A stretch of 64,000 nucleotides of DNA from Acidobacteriota bacterium (GCA_003225315.1 QHZD01000024.1:62001-126000), one strand, 5' to 3'; positions 1 to 8,980 are shown, counted from the first letter of the stretch. Notes: a model not told the origin generated them from the letters alone. A program made the numbers and translations.

Positions 1-3
1 CTG

Positions 4-1269
4 GTGCCCGCCATGCCTGAGCGCCGGTACCGCATTCTGTTTGTCGCTTCCCATCCCGTGCAATACCAGGCGCCGCTTTTCCGCCGCATGGCTAAACAGT
101 CGTCCCTGGATCTCCATGTTGCGTATTGCACTCTTCGAGGTGCGGAAGCTGGTCACGACCCGGAATTTGGCGCGAGTATTCAATGGGACGTGCCTCTTCT
201 CGACGGCTACTCCTGGAGTCATGTCCTGAATCGCGGCTCCGGCGCGGAATCGTTCTTCGGCTTGTTCAATCCGGGGCTGTGGAGGCTCATCCGAGGCGGA
301 AATTATGACGCGGTTGTTTCCTACGTTGGTTACGTTCGCGCGAGCTTTTGGGTCGCTCTCGCCGCTGCCAAACTCTCCAACGCTGCTTTCATTTTTGGCA
401 CCGATGCTGTTTCCCTCACTCCTCGAGATGGGCCGGCCTGGAAGTCCAACGTGAAAAAGTTTTTATGGCCTCCGCTCTTCCGCCTCGCTGATCAAGTGAT
501 AGTTCCATCCGCGAGTGGTGTCGATCTGATGCGCTCACTAGGAATCCCCCAGGAGCGCGTCGCGTTGACACCCTTCGTCGTCGATAACGATTGGTGGATG
601 CAGCAATCGAAGCTCGTCGATCGCCCCGCTGTTCGCGCTGGCTGGGGCGCTGCGTCAGACACCCTCGTGATTCTTTTCTGTGCCAAGCTGCAGCCCTGGA
701 AGCGCCCGCTCGATCTTCTCCGCGCCTTTGTAAAAGCAAATCTTTCGAATGCAATTCTTGTTTTTGCCGGCGAGGGCCCGCTCCGCTCCCAGCTCGAGTC
801 CGAAGCCGCCAGCCTCGGCGTAGCTTCTCGCGTCCGGTTTCTCGGCTTCCTCAATCAAACGCAGCTTCCCGCCGTCTACACTGCCGCCGACGTTCTAATG
901 CTGCCTTCCGAATTTGAGCCCTTCGGCTTGGTCGTGAATGAAGCCATGTGCTGCGGCTGTGCAGTTGCGGCAAGCGATCGATGTGGCGCGGCGAGAGAGC
1001 TGGTTGCACCCGTTGACTCCCGGCTTGTATTTCCCTGTGGTGATTTCGCGGCTCTTGCCAAAATATTGAGAGACGCCTCAACCGATCGCTCGCGTCTGCA
1101 ATCCACGGGGCGAATTGGGTTGGCCCATATCCAGACCTGGTCTCCCGAACGAAACATCGCTGCAACAACCGATGCCATTCGCAAGGCGATTTCCAGAATT
1201 GGACGAGCAGCAATTGAACGCCCTTCTGACTCCGTCGCTCCCGCCGGACGTCAGGGAATCCATCAATGA
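4..1269 (+). CDS. GT-B glycosyltransferase (GT4-like), 5' end uncertain
   Basis: Probable retaining glycosyltransferase that adds a sugar from a nucleotide donor during surface-polysaccharide assembly at the inner membrane. Seen: a GT-B fold pattern, with an N-terminal SHPVQYQAPLFRRM segment, a KLQPWKRP donor-binding stretch near residue 230, and the C-terminal EX7E motif EPFGLVVNE at residues 305-313 followed by AMCCGCAV. Starts can be GTG at 4 or ATG at 13. The frame is open to the window edge, so a further upstream start is possible. The stop overlaps the next ATG by 4 bp (ATGA), which implies translational coupling with the acyltransferase. Donor and acceptor cannot be told from the sequence. 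Confidence 0.85.
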   Translation: MPAMPERRYRILFVASHPVQYQAPLFRRMAKQSSLDLHVAYCTLRGAEAGHDPEFGASIQWDVPLLDGYSWSHVLNRGSGAESFFGLFNPGLWRLIRGGNYDAVVSYVGYVRASFWVALAAAKLSNAAFIFGTDAVSLTPRDGPAWKSNVKKFLWPPLFRLADQVIVPSASGVDLMRSLGIPQERVALTPFVVDNDWWMQQSKLVDRPAVRAGWGAASDTLVILFCAKLQPWKRPLDLLRAFVKANLSNAILVFAGEGPLRSQLESEAASLGVASRVRFLGFLNQTQLPAVYTAADVLMLPSEFEPFGLVVNEAMCCGCAVAASDRCGAARELVAPVDSRLVFPCGDFAALAKILRDASTDRSRLQSTGRIGLAHIQTWSPERNIAATTDAIRKAISRIGRAAIERPSDSVAPAGRQGIHQ

Positions 1270-2432
1270 ACATGTCCGGATGGGAACCGCGCAACCTTAG
1301 CGCGTCGGCTTCCGCGCATCTGGACGTGATTCGCGCCGCTGCGGCTTGGGCAGTAATGTGGGGTCATCTCAGGACCTTGTTTTTCGTGGACTTTCAGCAT
1401 CTTCACAGTCCCGGCTGGCTTCTGGGGGCCCTGTATTTCTCCACTGGGTTCGGACACCAAGCGGTGATGGTATTTTTTGTCTTGAGCGGGTTTCTGATTT
1501 CAGCAACGGTCACTAAGAGCCACATGTCAGGAACTTGGTCGTGGCGTGAATACGCGATCAATCGGTCCACGCGCCTCTACGTTGTCTTAATTCCGGGCCT
1601 TCTTCTCGGGTCGCTCTGGGATTTGGCCGGAAGCGCTCTATTCGCCTCCACTGGCCTTTATACCCATCCCCTCAGCGACCTGGGACCAACGATCGCCTCG
1701 AACAACCTCAGTGTCGGCAATTTCTTTGGCAATTTGTTTTTTCTGCAGACGATTATTTGTCCCACATTCGGTTCAAACACGCCTTTGTGGAGCTTGGCAA
1801 ATGAATTCTGGTACTACGCACTTTTCCCTGCGGCGCTCTCTGCTTTGCTCGCATTTTTCAAGAAAGACATGCGCGTGGCAATGCCACTTGGGGTTGTCGT
1901 GGCTTGCCTCGCTGCCTTCCTTGGTCTCGACAAGCTCATGGGGTTTCTTGTTTGGATGTCTGGATGCGCCTTGGTCTTTGCCTGTTCTAAATTCCAGCTT
2001 CGAACGAAGAGCGTGGTGTTTTTCTACTTGGTGCTATCGGTGCTAGTTCTCTTTGTTTGTCTCTCAGCCGCGAGAACGTCGATTGCCTCCGCGCTGGGCA
2101 GTGACCTGGCCGTTGGAATTGCCTTCACGTTGTTTTTGTTCGGCGTTCTCCAGCTCAAACTCGGGGCGGGTTCCCATCCTTACTTGAGCATTGCCCATCA
2201 ATTCGCTGGATTTTCCTACAGTCTTTATGTCCTTCACTTCCCGCTGCTCCTCTTTCTTCGCGCATGGATCGTTCCTTCGCAGAGGTGGCAGCCCGACGGA
2301 GTGCACCTGTTTTATGGGAGCCTGATTGGTGTGGCGGTTCTTGTCTTTGCTTGGACCATTTCCCTTTTCACCGAGAATAAGACGCGTGTTGCGCGGCACT
2401 GGATTCGGAAAAGACTTTCGATTTCAGACTAA
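1266..2432 (+). CDS. Acyltransferase 3 family membrane protein
   Basis: Integral membrane O-acyltransferase of the acyltransferase-3 (OafA/NodX-like) family, which typically acetylates sugars of surface polysaccharides. Seen: 388 residues, about ten hydrophobic segments, an early His in the AVMWGHLRTLFF segment (family catalytic His position), then the family-typical VMVFFVLSGFLIS segment, and a C-terminal SYSLYVLHFPLLLF helix. It overlaps the upstream glycosyltransferase by 4 bp, so the two probably share a transcript and modify the same glycan. The acyl donor and position of modification are unknown. Confidence 0.85.
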   Translation: MNMSGWEPRNLSASASAHLDVIRAAAAWAVMWGHLRTLFFVDFQHLHSPGWLLGALYFSTGFGHQAVMVFFVLSGFLISATVTKSHMSGTWSWREYAINRSTRLYVVLIPGLLLGSLWDLAGSALFASTGLYTHPLSDLGPTIASNNLSVGNFFGNLFFLQTIICPTFGSNTPLWSLANEFWYYALFPAALSALLAFFKKDMRVAMPLGVVVACLAAFLGLDKLMGFLVWMSGCALVFACSKFQLRTKSVVFFYLVLSVLVLFVCLSAARTSIASALGSDLAVGIAFTLFLFGVLQLKLGAGSHPYLSIAHQFAGFSYSLYVLHFPLLLFLRAWIVPSQRWQPDGVHLFYGSLIGVAVLVFAWTISLFTENKTRVARHWIRKRLSISD

Positions 2433-2602
2433 TATTTCTCCGAGGGTCTGTTCGCTTTCGGAGCTAGCCGGACTTTCTGCGCGCAACGACATTACGCTTG
2501 GAAAAAATATTTCGATGAACTTGCGCGGATGTTTTGGCAAACTCCCCTCCTGTATACTGAAGTTTCTGCAGTTCAAGACGTAGCGAATGTGGATGGCCAG
2601 TA

Positions 2603-3355
2603 ATGCAATGCACATACACTGGCCGGGAGAGCGAGGCACTGGTGCCGCCGCGTAACTATCCCATCCGTTTGAATCTTGGATGCGGCTTGCAGGCCCCGCC
2701 CGGATGGATAAACGTCGACGGTTCCTGGAATGCGAGGCTCGCGAAATACCCCTTCTTGCGGCGCACGCTTTCAACACTGCGTCTCTTGCCGTCGAACAAA
2801 CTGGAAATACCCTGGAACCGGTCTATCGTCATCCACGATGTTCGAAAGCGTTTGCCGTTTTCTGAAGGTTCTGTCGCCGCGGTTTATGCCTCCCATGTGC
2901 TTGAGCATCTCTACCGTGAAGAAGGTCAGCGGTTGATTGCGGAATCTTTTCGTGTCCTAATGCCCGGCGGGATTCTGCGAATTGTGGTGCCGGACCTTCG
3001 AGCGATTGTGGAAGAATACCTCGGAAACACTGCTTCCAAAGAGCATGGATCCGCTCTTGAGTCTCTCCGGCCCGCCGATAAAATGAACCAGCGGCTGCTG
3101 ATGCGTTGGCCGGCGCCAGCTTCATCTAACGTCTTATACCGCATCTACAACTCCTGGCAGGATTTTCATTCCCATAAATGGATGTATGATGCGGATTCGC
3201 TTATGGCCCTCTTTAATGAGATAGGATTCGTGCAGGTGGAACAGAAGGACTGCCACGTCAGCCGCATCCCAGGCATCCATGAAGTAGAAGACCCGAGCCG
3301 AATCCTGGACGGGGCAGGCGTTTGCGTCGAAGGCGTGAAGCCCAAATCTCTATGA
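2603..3355 (+). CDS. SAM-dependent methyltransferase (class I, type 11-like)
   Basis: Probable S-adenosylmethionine methyltransferase acting on a sugar or lipid-linked intermediate of the polysaccharide cluster. Seen: motif I as LNLGCGLQAPPGW near residues 25-37, an acidic residue after the second strand (NVDGSW), and the motif ASHVLEHLYREEG followed by FRVLMPGGILRIVVPDL, typical of methyltransferases related to the ubiE/type-11 group. Length 250 residues is normal. The ribosome-binding site before the ATG is weak. A gap of about 170 nt with no other gene separates it from the acyltransferase. The substrate is not predictable. Confidence 0.8.
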   Translation: MQCTYTGRESEALVPPRNYPIRLNLGCGLQAPPGWINVDGSWNARLAKYPFLRRTLSTLRLLPSNKLEIPWNRSIVIHDVRKRLPFSEGSVAAVYASHVLEHLYREEGQRLIAESFRVLMPGGILRIVVPDLRAIVEEYLGNTASKEHGSALESLRPADKMNQRLLMRWPAPASSNVLYRIYNSWQDFHSHKWMYDADSLMALFNEIGFVQVEQKDCHVSRIPGIHEVEDPSRILDGAGVCVEGVKPKSL

Positions 3356-3389
3356 TCAACGATCCCATTCCCGTTTCCCAGGCAGCATC

Positions 3390-4973
3390 ATGAATCTTGC
3401 GCAGCGATCGATGCCTGGGGATCAGCTCCGGAGACCGCTTCCCTTTCTCGGTTTCATAGGACTGTTCATCGTCACCGTTTATAAAGCCGCGAATTATGTC
3501 ATCGCCGGCGATATGAAAGGCCTTGCCTACGTTACGCTGCTATTCACAGGCTCCGCCTTCGTCGTGGCCATGCTCAATAGCTGGCGCAATGGTGTCTATT
3601 TCTTCCTGGCGTGGCTCTTGTTCGAAGACTTTGCGAGGAAATTCCTCGGGAACAACATGGCGATCTATTTCGCCAAGGACGTTCTCGTCGCTGTCGTCTA
3701 TCTTTCCTTTTTTGTTGCATGCCGCCGGAAAGAAGCCGCTCTCTTCCGGCCCCCGTTCCTCGTGCCGCTTCTTCTTTTTACTTGGTTTGGAGTGCTGCAG
3801 ATGTTTAATCCTGCGTCTCCCAGTTTGGTATTCGGTGTTCTGGGCTTTAAACTCTTTTTCTACTATGTTCCGCTGCTCTTTGTGGGATATGCACTGCTCA
3901 ACTCCGAAGAACAGTTGCGCCGTTTTTTCTTCGTGAACATTATCCTCGTCTTGATCATTGCCTCCCTCGGGATTGCGCAATCCATCCTAGGACACACGTT
4001 TTTGAATCCCGAGCGGCCTGCCGAGGAAATTCGCGAACTGAGCACGAATTATCGTGTTTCGCCGATCTCCGGTCTGATGTCCTATCGTCCGACCTCCGTG
4101 TTCGTCAGTACCGGGCGCTTCGGCAACTTCATGCTGGTTTCCCTGCTGATGGTCGTTGGTTTCATAGGCTACCTTCTTCTGCGTCACAGAAAAGGAAGGC
4201 ATCTGGCCTTCTTCGCGCTGACAATCGTCTCTGGCGCGATCATTCTGGGCGCTGCGCGAGGCGTTTTGCTGTGGGGCGCCGGAAGCGTGTTGGTTTTCGC
4301 CGTTGCCTTCGTTTGGGGCGCTCCCTGGCGCCAGCGCGAAGTCATCCGTGTCTTCCGTACCCTCCAGCGCGCTGCCCTTGGTATTTCCCTGGGCATTGGA
4401 TTGCTGTTTTTTGCTTTTCCCGAGGCGCTCCTCTCGCGCGTCGCTTTTTATACCGAGACTCTTTCGCCCGGCAGCACCTACAGCGCGCTTCAAAGCCGAA
4501 GTTGGGATTATCCGTTGACCAATTTCCTCGGAGCGTTCGGTTTCGAGCGCTGGCCTTATGGATATGGTATTGGCACCCAATCCCTTGGTACGCAATATGT
4601 CGCGCGAATCTTCCATGTAAAACCTCCAGCGGCGGGCGTGGAAAGTGGCTTTGGCACAATTGTTCTTGAGATGGGCGCGGGAGGTCTCATACTCTGGTTT
4701 GTCATGAGTTTCGCGATCCTGTTCGCGGCGTGGCGAGTCGTAAAGAAGCTGAGAGGTTCGTTTTGGTTTCCACTCGCATTTGTTATTTTCTGGTACGCGG
4801 GACTTCTCCTTTTCCCCATGACGTTTACCGGGATGCAGCCCTACCAGGATTTCGTCTTGAACGCTTATCTTTGGCTTCTCCTAGGCATTCTCTTCCGATT
4901 GCCCAGTCTGGCTGCTTCTGCGCAGTACACCCCCGCCCGTCAACTTCCACGGTTCATTCCTTGGATGCGCTGA
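3390..4973 (+). CDS. O-antigen polymerase/ligase-like membrane protein
   Basis: Polytopic membrane protein of 527 residues with roughly 12 hydrophobic helices and a large periplasmic-looking loop around residues 195-245 and another near 345-410. This organisation fits the Wzy polymerase / WaaL ligase (Wzy_C) superfamily, which polymerises or transfers lipid-linked glycans in the periplasm. Conserved motifs in this superfamily are weak, so the call rests on topology and on neighbours: it is flanked by a methyltransferase and a glycosyltransferase, and the next gene starts 1 nt after its stop. It could equally be a glycan ligase or an exopolysaccharide polymerase. Confidence 0.7.
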   Translation: MNLAQRSMPGDQLRRPLPFLGFIGLFIVTVYKAANYVIAGDMKGLAYVTLLFTGSAFVVAMLNSWRNGVYFFLAWLLFEDFARKFLGNNMAIYFAKDVLVAVVYLSFFVACRRKEAALFRPPFLVPLLLFTWFGVLQMFNPASPSLVFGVLGFKLFFYYVPLLFVGYALLNSEEQLRRFFFVNIILVLIIASLGIAQSILGHTFLNPERPAEEIRELSTNYRVSPISGLMSYRPTSVFVSTGRFGNFMLVSLLMVVGFIGYLLLRHRKGRHLAFFALTIVSGAIILGAARGVLLWGAGSVLVFAVAFVWGAPWRQREVIRVFRTLQRAALGISLGIGLLFFAFPEALLSRVAFYTETLSPGSTYSALQSRSWDYPLTNFLGAFGFERWPYGYGIGTQSLGTQYVARIFHVKPPAAGVESGFGTIVLEMGAGGLILWFVMSFAILFAAWRVVKKLRGSFWFPLAFVIFWYAGLLLFPMTFTGMQPYQDFVLNAYLWLLLGILFRLPSLAASAQYTPARQLPRFIPWMR

Positions 4974-4974
4974 C

Positions 4975-6195
4975 TTGCGCCTAGCAGTGGTTTCACCCTT
5001 CGTTGACCGCCGTCATGGGACGGAGCGCGCGCTTGCCGAATTGCTGGGGCGTCTGGCGTGCAACACGCATTGCGAGATTCATCTCTACGCCCAGCGCGTT
5101 GAAGGTCTTGCCGTAGTTCAAGAGGGTGTCCGACGCGCGCAGGAATCCGGCGCGATCATCTGGCATAAAGTTCCTTCCATTCCTGGGCCCCATCTCCTGC
5201 AATTTCTCGCCTGGTCAATCCTGAATTCCATCTGTCGCGCATGGGGCCGCTGGGTCCACGGACTTCGTTTCCACCTTGTCGTTTCGCCCGGAATTAACTG
5301 TTTGGATGCCAATGTCATTATTGTCCACGTGCTCTTTCGTCGCCTCCAGGAACTTGCCAACGAAGAAGTCCACGATTCGGCAAAGCCCGGTTTTCTTCGA
5401 GGGCTTCATCGTCGCGCTTATTACGCTCTTCTTGCGCGATTGGAACGCCGCATCTATGCGGATCCCGCGGTTTCTCTCGTTGCCGTTTCGCGACGCACAG
5501 CCACTCTCCTAAACGATTATTTTCATCGTCGAGATGTGCGCGTCATACCCAACGGTGTTGATACGGCGCGGTTTTCACCTTCCGCACGCCTCGCACTACG
5601 TCACGAAGCCCGCCTGAGGCGGAAAATTCAGAAAACTGATCTCGTGCTGCTCCTGATTGGAAACGATTGGCGCGTCAAAGGACTTGAAACCGTTCTTCGT
5701 GCCGTCGGCGCACTTCGAGAACTCCCCATTCTCGTGATTGCGGCCGGGGATGATTCCCCTGATTTTTTCCTTGAGACGGCAAACGCTCTGGGCATATCGG
5801 AGCGCTGCCGTTTTGAGCCATCTCGCGAAGATGTTCTGGATTTCTATTCGGCCGCTGATCTCTACGTCAGTCCAAGCCGGGAAGATTCCTTCGCTTTGCC
5901 TGTTGCGGAAGCCATGGCTTGCGGCCTGCCCGTCATTACCTCCAAGAATGCCGGCGTTGCCGAACTGATTCACGACGGAATGGACGGCTTCATTCTCAGC
6001 CGGTCAGAGGATTTCCAGGCCCTCGCGAAGTTGCTCGGCCGGCTTTATGCGGATGAAGTCTTGCGAGGCAATGTCGGTGCGGCGGGGGCTAAAACCGCTC
6101 TTCAATGGACTTGGAACCGGAATGCGGCTGACATCTGGGAGCTTCTGAAGAACACTGCGGCCAAGAAACTTCAAGCTTCTTCACCAGGATCGTAG
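4975..6195 (+). CDS. GT-B glycosyltransferase (GT4-like), TTG start
   Basis: Retaining-type glycosyltransferase of 406 residues. Seen: N-terminal LAVVSPFVDRRHGTER (acceptor-domain glycine/histidine loop), IPNGVDTARFSP in the linker, LIGNDWRVKGLE in the donor domain, and the C-terminal pattern DSFALPVAEAMACGLPV. In the last, the first Glu of the usual EX7E is replaced by Asp, as in a minority of GT4 enzymes. The TTG start is chosen because it lies 1 nt after the preceding stop and begins the conserved fold directly. The tight spacing marks an operon with the polymerase-like gene. It converges on the minus-strand gene ending at 6204. Confidence 0.85.
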   Translation: MRLAVVSPFVDRRHGTERALAELLGRLACNTHCEIHLYAQRVEGLAVVQEGVRRAQESGAIIWHKVPSIPGPHLLQFLAWSILNSICRAWGRWVHGLRFHLVVSPGINCLDANVIIVHVLFRRLQELANEEVHDSAKPGFLRGLHRRAYYALLARLERRIYADPAVSLVAVSRRTATLLNDYFHRRDVRVIPNGVDTARFSPSARLALRHEARLRRKIQKTDLVLLLIGNDWRVKGLETVLRAVGALRELPILVIAAGDDSPDFFLETANALGISERCRFEPSREDVLDFYSAADLYVSPSREDSFALPVAEAMACGLPVITSKNAGVAELIHDGMDGFILSRSEDFQALAKLLGRLYADEVLRGNVGAAGAKTALQWTWNRNAADIWELLKNTAAKKLQASSPGS

Positions 6196-6203
6196 GCTGC
6201 AGA

Positions 6204-7124
6204 TCAGCGGCTGGCACGGTGCGCTTCAACTGCTTTTCGCGTAGCTTCCAGCGTGAACGTCAGCGTTTCCTTCGGGATTCCGGTGACAAAAGGTTTGATC
6301 ATCCAGCCGACCCCCGTGGGAATGTCCCTTGTCAGCGAAGCCGCCTCGCTTTGCACGTAGACTCCGCCGTCACGCTCTTCCATGCGCCACCACGTTTCCA
6401 TCCGCCACAGGAACCCGCCATCATCGCCCGGCGGTTTTTCCCGTTCATCGCTCTTCCCGGCGTTTTCGACTTCTGCAATGCGCACCGCTGAACTGCGGCT
6501 GTGTGCTTTCCCCGGCCCATCGTGGAAGTACTGCACTTCATGCTCGGTGTTCAGCACCACGGTGATCACTTTGTGCCGCCGAAACCGCAGAAAGACCCGA
6601 AAGTGATCGCCGTTCCGCGATTCGATTTTCGATCCCTCGACGTCCGGCGCGTAATAAACGGAATGTTTATCGTAATCTTCGAGCACGCCCAGCAGATCCT
6701 CAAGTTTCGCTCCCGGAATGAAAACCACGCCGCTCCAGTGATGAATCATGCCGCCCGGACAAGCGATGGGCTTACCGTTATCGAGGATTTCAAGTTTCTG
6801 CATCTTTACTTCGCCGCGTTTGAGCGCCGCGTAGGCCGCTGTCCGTTGATCCGGTGGGAGCCCATCCACCCACAGCAAGTCAGTGCCGCGCTTCAATTCA
6901 CCTTCATTTCGTGCTTCCGTCAGTTTCACGTAGCGCTCAAACGTTGCCTCAGTTTCCGTTTTCAATTTTGGGACAGGGGGTTCCCCGGCTTGCACGACCT
7001 TCGTAGACATCGGGATCAGGCCCAGCATCACAAAGATCAGTTTCGCAGCAATGCTGCCTATGGCTTTCACCTGTCGCGCGAATCCTTCAAACCGCGGCAA
7101 CACAAGTCCTCTCAAGCAATTCAT
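6204..7124 (-). CDS. Secreted or anchored START/SRPBCC-like hypothetical protein
   Basis: Unnamed protein of 306 residues from the chosen ATG at 7124. An upstream in-frame codon at 7196 would overlap the terminator hairpin tail and add a non-hydrophobic leader, so it was rejected. Seen: a hydrophobic N-terminal segment (AAKLIFVMLGLIPMS, about residues 26-40) that looks like a signal peptide or anchor, then a mixed alpha/beta domain with LEDLLGVLEDYDKHSVYYAPDV, a segment resembling the ligand-cavity domain of START/SRPBCC proteins. No catalytic motif is visible. It sits alone downstream of a strong terminator. The START resemblance is an inference from the pattern only. Confidence 0.6.
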   Translation of the reverse strand: MNCLRGLVLPRFEGFARQVKAIGSIAAKLIFVMLGLIPMSTKVVQAGEPPVPKLKTETEATFERYVKLTEARNEGELKRGTDLLWVDGLPPDQRTAAYAALKRGEVKMQKLEILDNGKPIACPGGMIHHWSGVVFIPGAKLEDLLGVLEDYDKHSVYYAPDVEGSKIESRNGDHFRVFLRFRRHKVITVVLNTEHEVQYFHDGPGKAHSRSSAVRIAEVENAGKSDEREKPPGDDGGFLWRMETWWRMEERDGGVYVQSEAASLTRDIPTGVGWMIKPFVTGIPKETLTFTLEATRKAVEAHRASR

Positions 7125-7196
7125 TCCACGAAGACTCACGGAAATATGCGTATCCACGGCGCCTCTAGAATGCAAGTTGCATACCGGCGAACGCAA

Positions 7197-7228
7197 AAGA
7201 AAGGAGGGCCTGGGTGTCAGGCCCTCCT
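7197..7228 (-). terminator. Strong rho-independent terminator (minus strand)
   Basis: A perfect 11-bp stem (7202-7212 with 7218-7228) closes a 5-nt loop. On the minus strand it is followed immediately by TTTCTTTT. It would end transcripts coming from the region above 7230, which has no convincing protein gene, and isolates the gene starting at 7124. Confidence 0.8.
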
Positions 7229-7229
7229 A

Positions 7230-7440
7230 CCATGCGCTCTGGTTTGAACGGCAGAGGGGAAGCGAGAAACGAAACTTGGCGGGTTGGGTAGCTCGCACAC
7301 GACCCCTTGCGGAGCCGCTGTCCCCGCGCGGCCCCCAACCCGTTCTTAGGAGACTACGCACCGGAGCCGAGGGCCTCAATGGGTCAGCGGAGCCACTGGA
7401 CAGGGTACCTGAGTAGTAGTACATCACGGCTATTCAGAAG
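7230..7440 (-). ncRNA. Putative structured non-coding RNA (family not recognised)
   Basis: About 210 nt on the minus strand, upstream of the terminator at 7197-7228, without a credible reading frame. Seen: a 10-bp inverted repeat (ACGGGTTGGG near 7333-7342 pairing with CCCAACCCG near 7280-7288) that encloses further short helices (GCGCG with TGTGC, GAC with GTC, and a GCGG/CCGC hairpin). The motif GGCTCC recurs three times (around 7305, 7363 and 7392). It could be an independent small RNA or a long structured 3' UTR of the DUF420-like gene. Signatures of RNase P RNA, tmRNA and the SRP Alu/GGAA regions were looked for and not found. A divergent 6S RNA is possible but not supported by a recognisable bubble. 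Confidence 0.4.
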
Positions 7441-7593
7441 CGCAATCTAAGCTTAACTCTTGGTACAAGTCATGTATTATCAGCACGTTATAAGGATATG
7501 CTTCAAGCCTGTTTGATCCAAAGCCGCCAATAGTACTAATCCAGTCTTGGAGCTTTCCGGCGGCGATTCGAGGCCTGTCTGGGAATCCATTTC

Positions 7594-8049
7594 TCACCGC
7601 CAGATCACGTACCAGCGAGCGTAGGTTGCAATTCCGAGGAAAAGAACCATCCACCAAACCACAAGAACACTTCGCATCCAGAACTTGTAGCGCTTGATGC
7701 GGAACTTCTCGGGCAGTATCTCCGTTCCGGCTGCCAGCAAGATATACATTCCCGCAAACTCGGCAACGCCCCCTAGCGCCGCGTGCCCTGCAGCCAGGGC
7801 GTAGTAAGGCTTTCCGATCCGGCTCGGCAGCTTGGGAAGTATCTGACCGTGAAATGCCGGCCACATCGCCAGTGCAATCAACACAGGATTGAGAAGCACA
7901 ATCAATGACTGGCACCATGCGTGCCACCGATAGCGTCGCAGGCGCGCAAGCTGAGCCCCAATTAGCAGTCCCACGCCCATGGCAATTTCAAGGACCAGAG
8001 TCACTTCGGCATAAGTGGGAGCCGCCGTTCCTAGGAAACTCTTGCTCAA
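7594..8049 (-). CDS. DUF420-like small membrane protein, TTG start
   Basis: Membrane protein of 151 residues with about four hydrophobic helices, a conserved-looking HAALGGVAEFAGMYILLAAGT segment split by a loop, and a C-terminal WMRSVLVVWW helix. The layout resembles DUF420, a family often encoded beside respiratory or copper proteins. The TTG start at 8049 is preceded by GGAG at 8-nt spacing. It is the last gene of a minus-strand group (phosphoesterase, cupredoxin, DUF2231, this). The family assignment is by pattern and moderately sure. No function is known. Confidence 0.65.
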   Translation of the reverse strand: MSKSFLGTAAPTYAEVTLVLEIAMGVGLLIGAQLARLRRYRWHAWCQSLIVLLNPVLIALAMWPAFHGQILPKLPSRIGKPYYALAAGHAALGGVAEFAGMYILLAAGTEILPEKFRIKRYKFWMRSVLVVWWMVLFLGIATYARWYVIWR

Positions 8050-8160
8050 GGGAGCTACTCCGGGCTAGTCGTTCCGTCGATGCTTAAGACAGCTCGAGTG
8101 GGAATCCGCACAACAGTTTCATTGCTATTCTCCTCCCCTTCTACAGTATTTCCGGAAGAC

Positions 8161-8610
8161 TTAGCCCGGTCCATTCACGCCGCTCAGGAACCCTCCGAGG
8201 TGGCCCGTCAACATCACAAGAGCAACCGTGACCGCCTCAATGGGCAAGCGGTAACTAGGCGGAACTCCTGCATGGCTCCCCCGCGCTCTCAGGTGGAGAA
8301 AAAACACGATCCAGATCAGCAGGCCGGAAGCGCACCCAAGGATCAAATGCATCAAGAGAATGCCCTTGAGCCGTTGCCCTTCGAGTTGCCACTGCCACGC
8401 GAGAAAGCCGCTAATCACGACCGGAATCGTGGTGACTGCCGCAGCCAGCAAATTGCAATAGGCTGCCGCGGCCAGAATTTGGCGCTTCGTCCAATGCGCC
8501 GCAAAATCAAACGCCACGCCCGCGATGAACAAGGCGATCGGAAAATGAATCAAGACCACGTGTTGCGCGTGTTTCGCGAGCAGCGCCGCTTTGATGTCGA
8601 AGGGATGCAA
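8161..8610 (-). CDS. DUF2231 family membrane protein, TTG start
   Basis: Four-helix membrane protein of 149 residues. The N-terminal KHAQHVVLIHFPIALFIAGVAFDF matches the His-rich first helix of DUF2231, a family often found with cupredoxins and cytochromes (stretch quoted in part: HVVLIHFPIALF). The TTG start at 8610 is fixed by a GGGAGG ribosome-binding site 4 nt upstream, just after the stop of the cupredoxin gene (13-nt gap), so the two are translated from one message. The paired histidines of helix 1 could bind haem or metal, but this is inference. Confidence 0.75.
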   Translation of the reverse strand: MHPFDIKAALLAKHAQHVVLIHFPIALFIAGVAFDFAAHWTKRQILAAAAYCNLLAAAVTTIPVVISGFLAWQWQLEGQRLKGILLMHLILGCASGLLIWIVFFLHLRARGSHAGVPPSYRLPIEAVTVALVMLTGHLGGFLSGVNGPG

Positions 8611-8623
8611 GGTCCCTCCCAGC

Positions 8624-8980
8624 TCACTGCACGATGACTTTGCCGGTCATCTTCGGGTGGATCGAGCAAAAGTACGGATACGTTCCCGCTTTGCTGAAGG
8701 TGAAGGAAAACTTCTCGTCCGTATCCAGCACTTTGGATTTGAAGACCCCGTCCGTGCTGACTACAGTGTGCGGGATATCATCGCTATTGGTCCACGTTAC
8801 GGTCGTACCCGCGGGAACGGTCAGCGTCCCCGGACCAAAGCTGAAGTTATCGATCTTCACTTCTGTCGTTTCTGCTTTCTGTTGAGCGCCTTCTAGAACG
8901 CTCCTCTGGCCGATGCCGATCGCTCCCAGCCCGACCACCAGCGCCATAGTTAGAACTGCAATAGACACACTTCTCCTCAT
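8624..8980 (-). CDS. Exported cupredoxin (plastocyanin/azurin-like)
   Basis: Small blue-copper-type electron carrier or copper-binding protein, 118 residues from the ATG at 8980. That start is preferred over upstream in-frame ATGs because GGAAG lies 6 nt upstream and a signal peptide follows at once (residues 1-24, MRRSVSIAVLTMALVV). Seen: the type-1 copper ligand set His71 (in DIPHTVV), Cys105, His108 and Met111 (in PYFCSIHPKMTG), at the spacing of single-domain cupredoxins. It lies between the Tat phosphoesterase (61-nt gap) and DUF2231, which suggests a periplasmic or membrane-associated redox module. Confidence 0.9.
   Translation of the reverse strand: MRRSVSIAVLTMALVVGLGAIGIGQRSVLEGAQQKAETTEVKIDNFSFGPGTLTVPAGTTVTWTNSDDIPHTVVSTDGVFKSKVLDTDEKFSFTFSKAGTYPYFCSIHPKMTGKVIVQ

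Noticed and set aside
7230-7440. RNase P RNA, tmRNA or SRP RNA
   Set aside because: Their conserved sequences (GAGGAAAGTCC, the tmRNA tRNA-like ends, the SRP GGAAG/GCAGC apical motif) were not found on either strand.
7430-7927. A 165-codon frame overlapping the DUF420-like gene
   Set aside because: The overlapping frame has regular hydrophobic helices, a start with GGAG and cluster context; this one has none.
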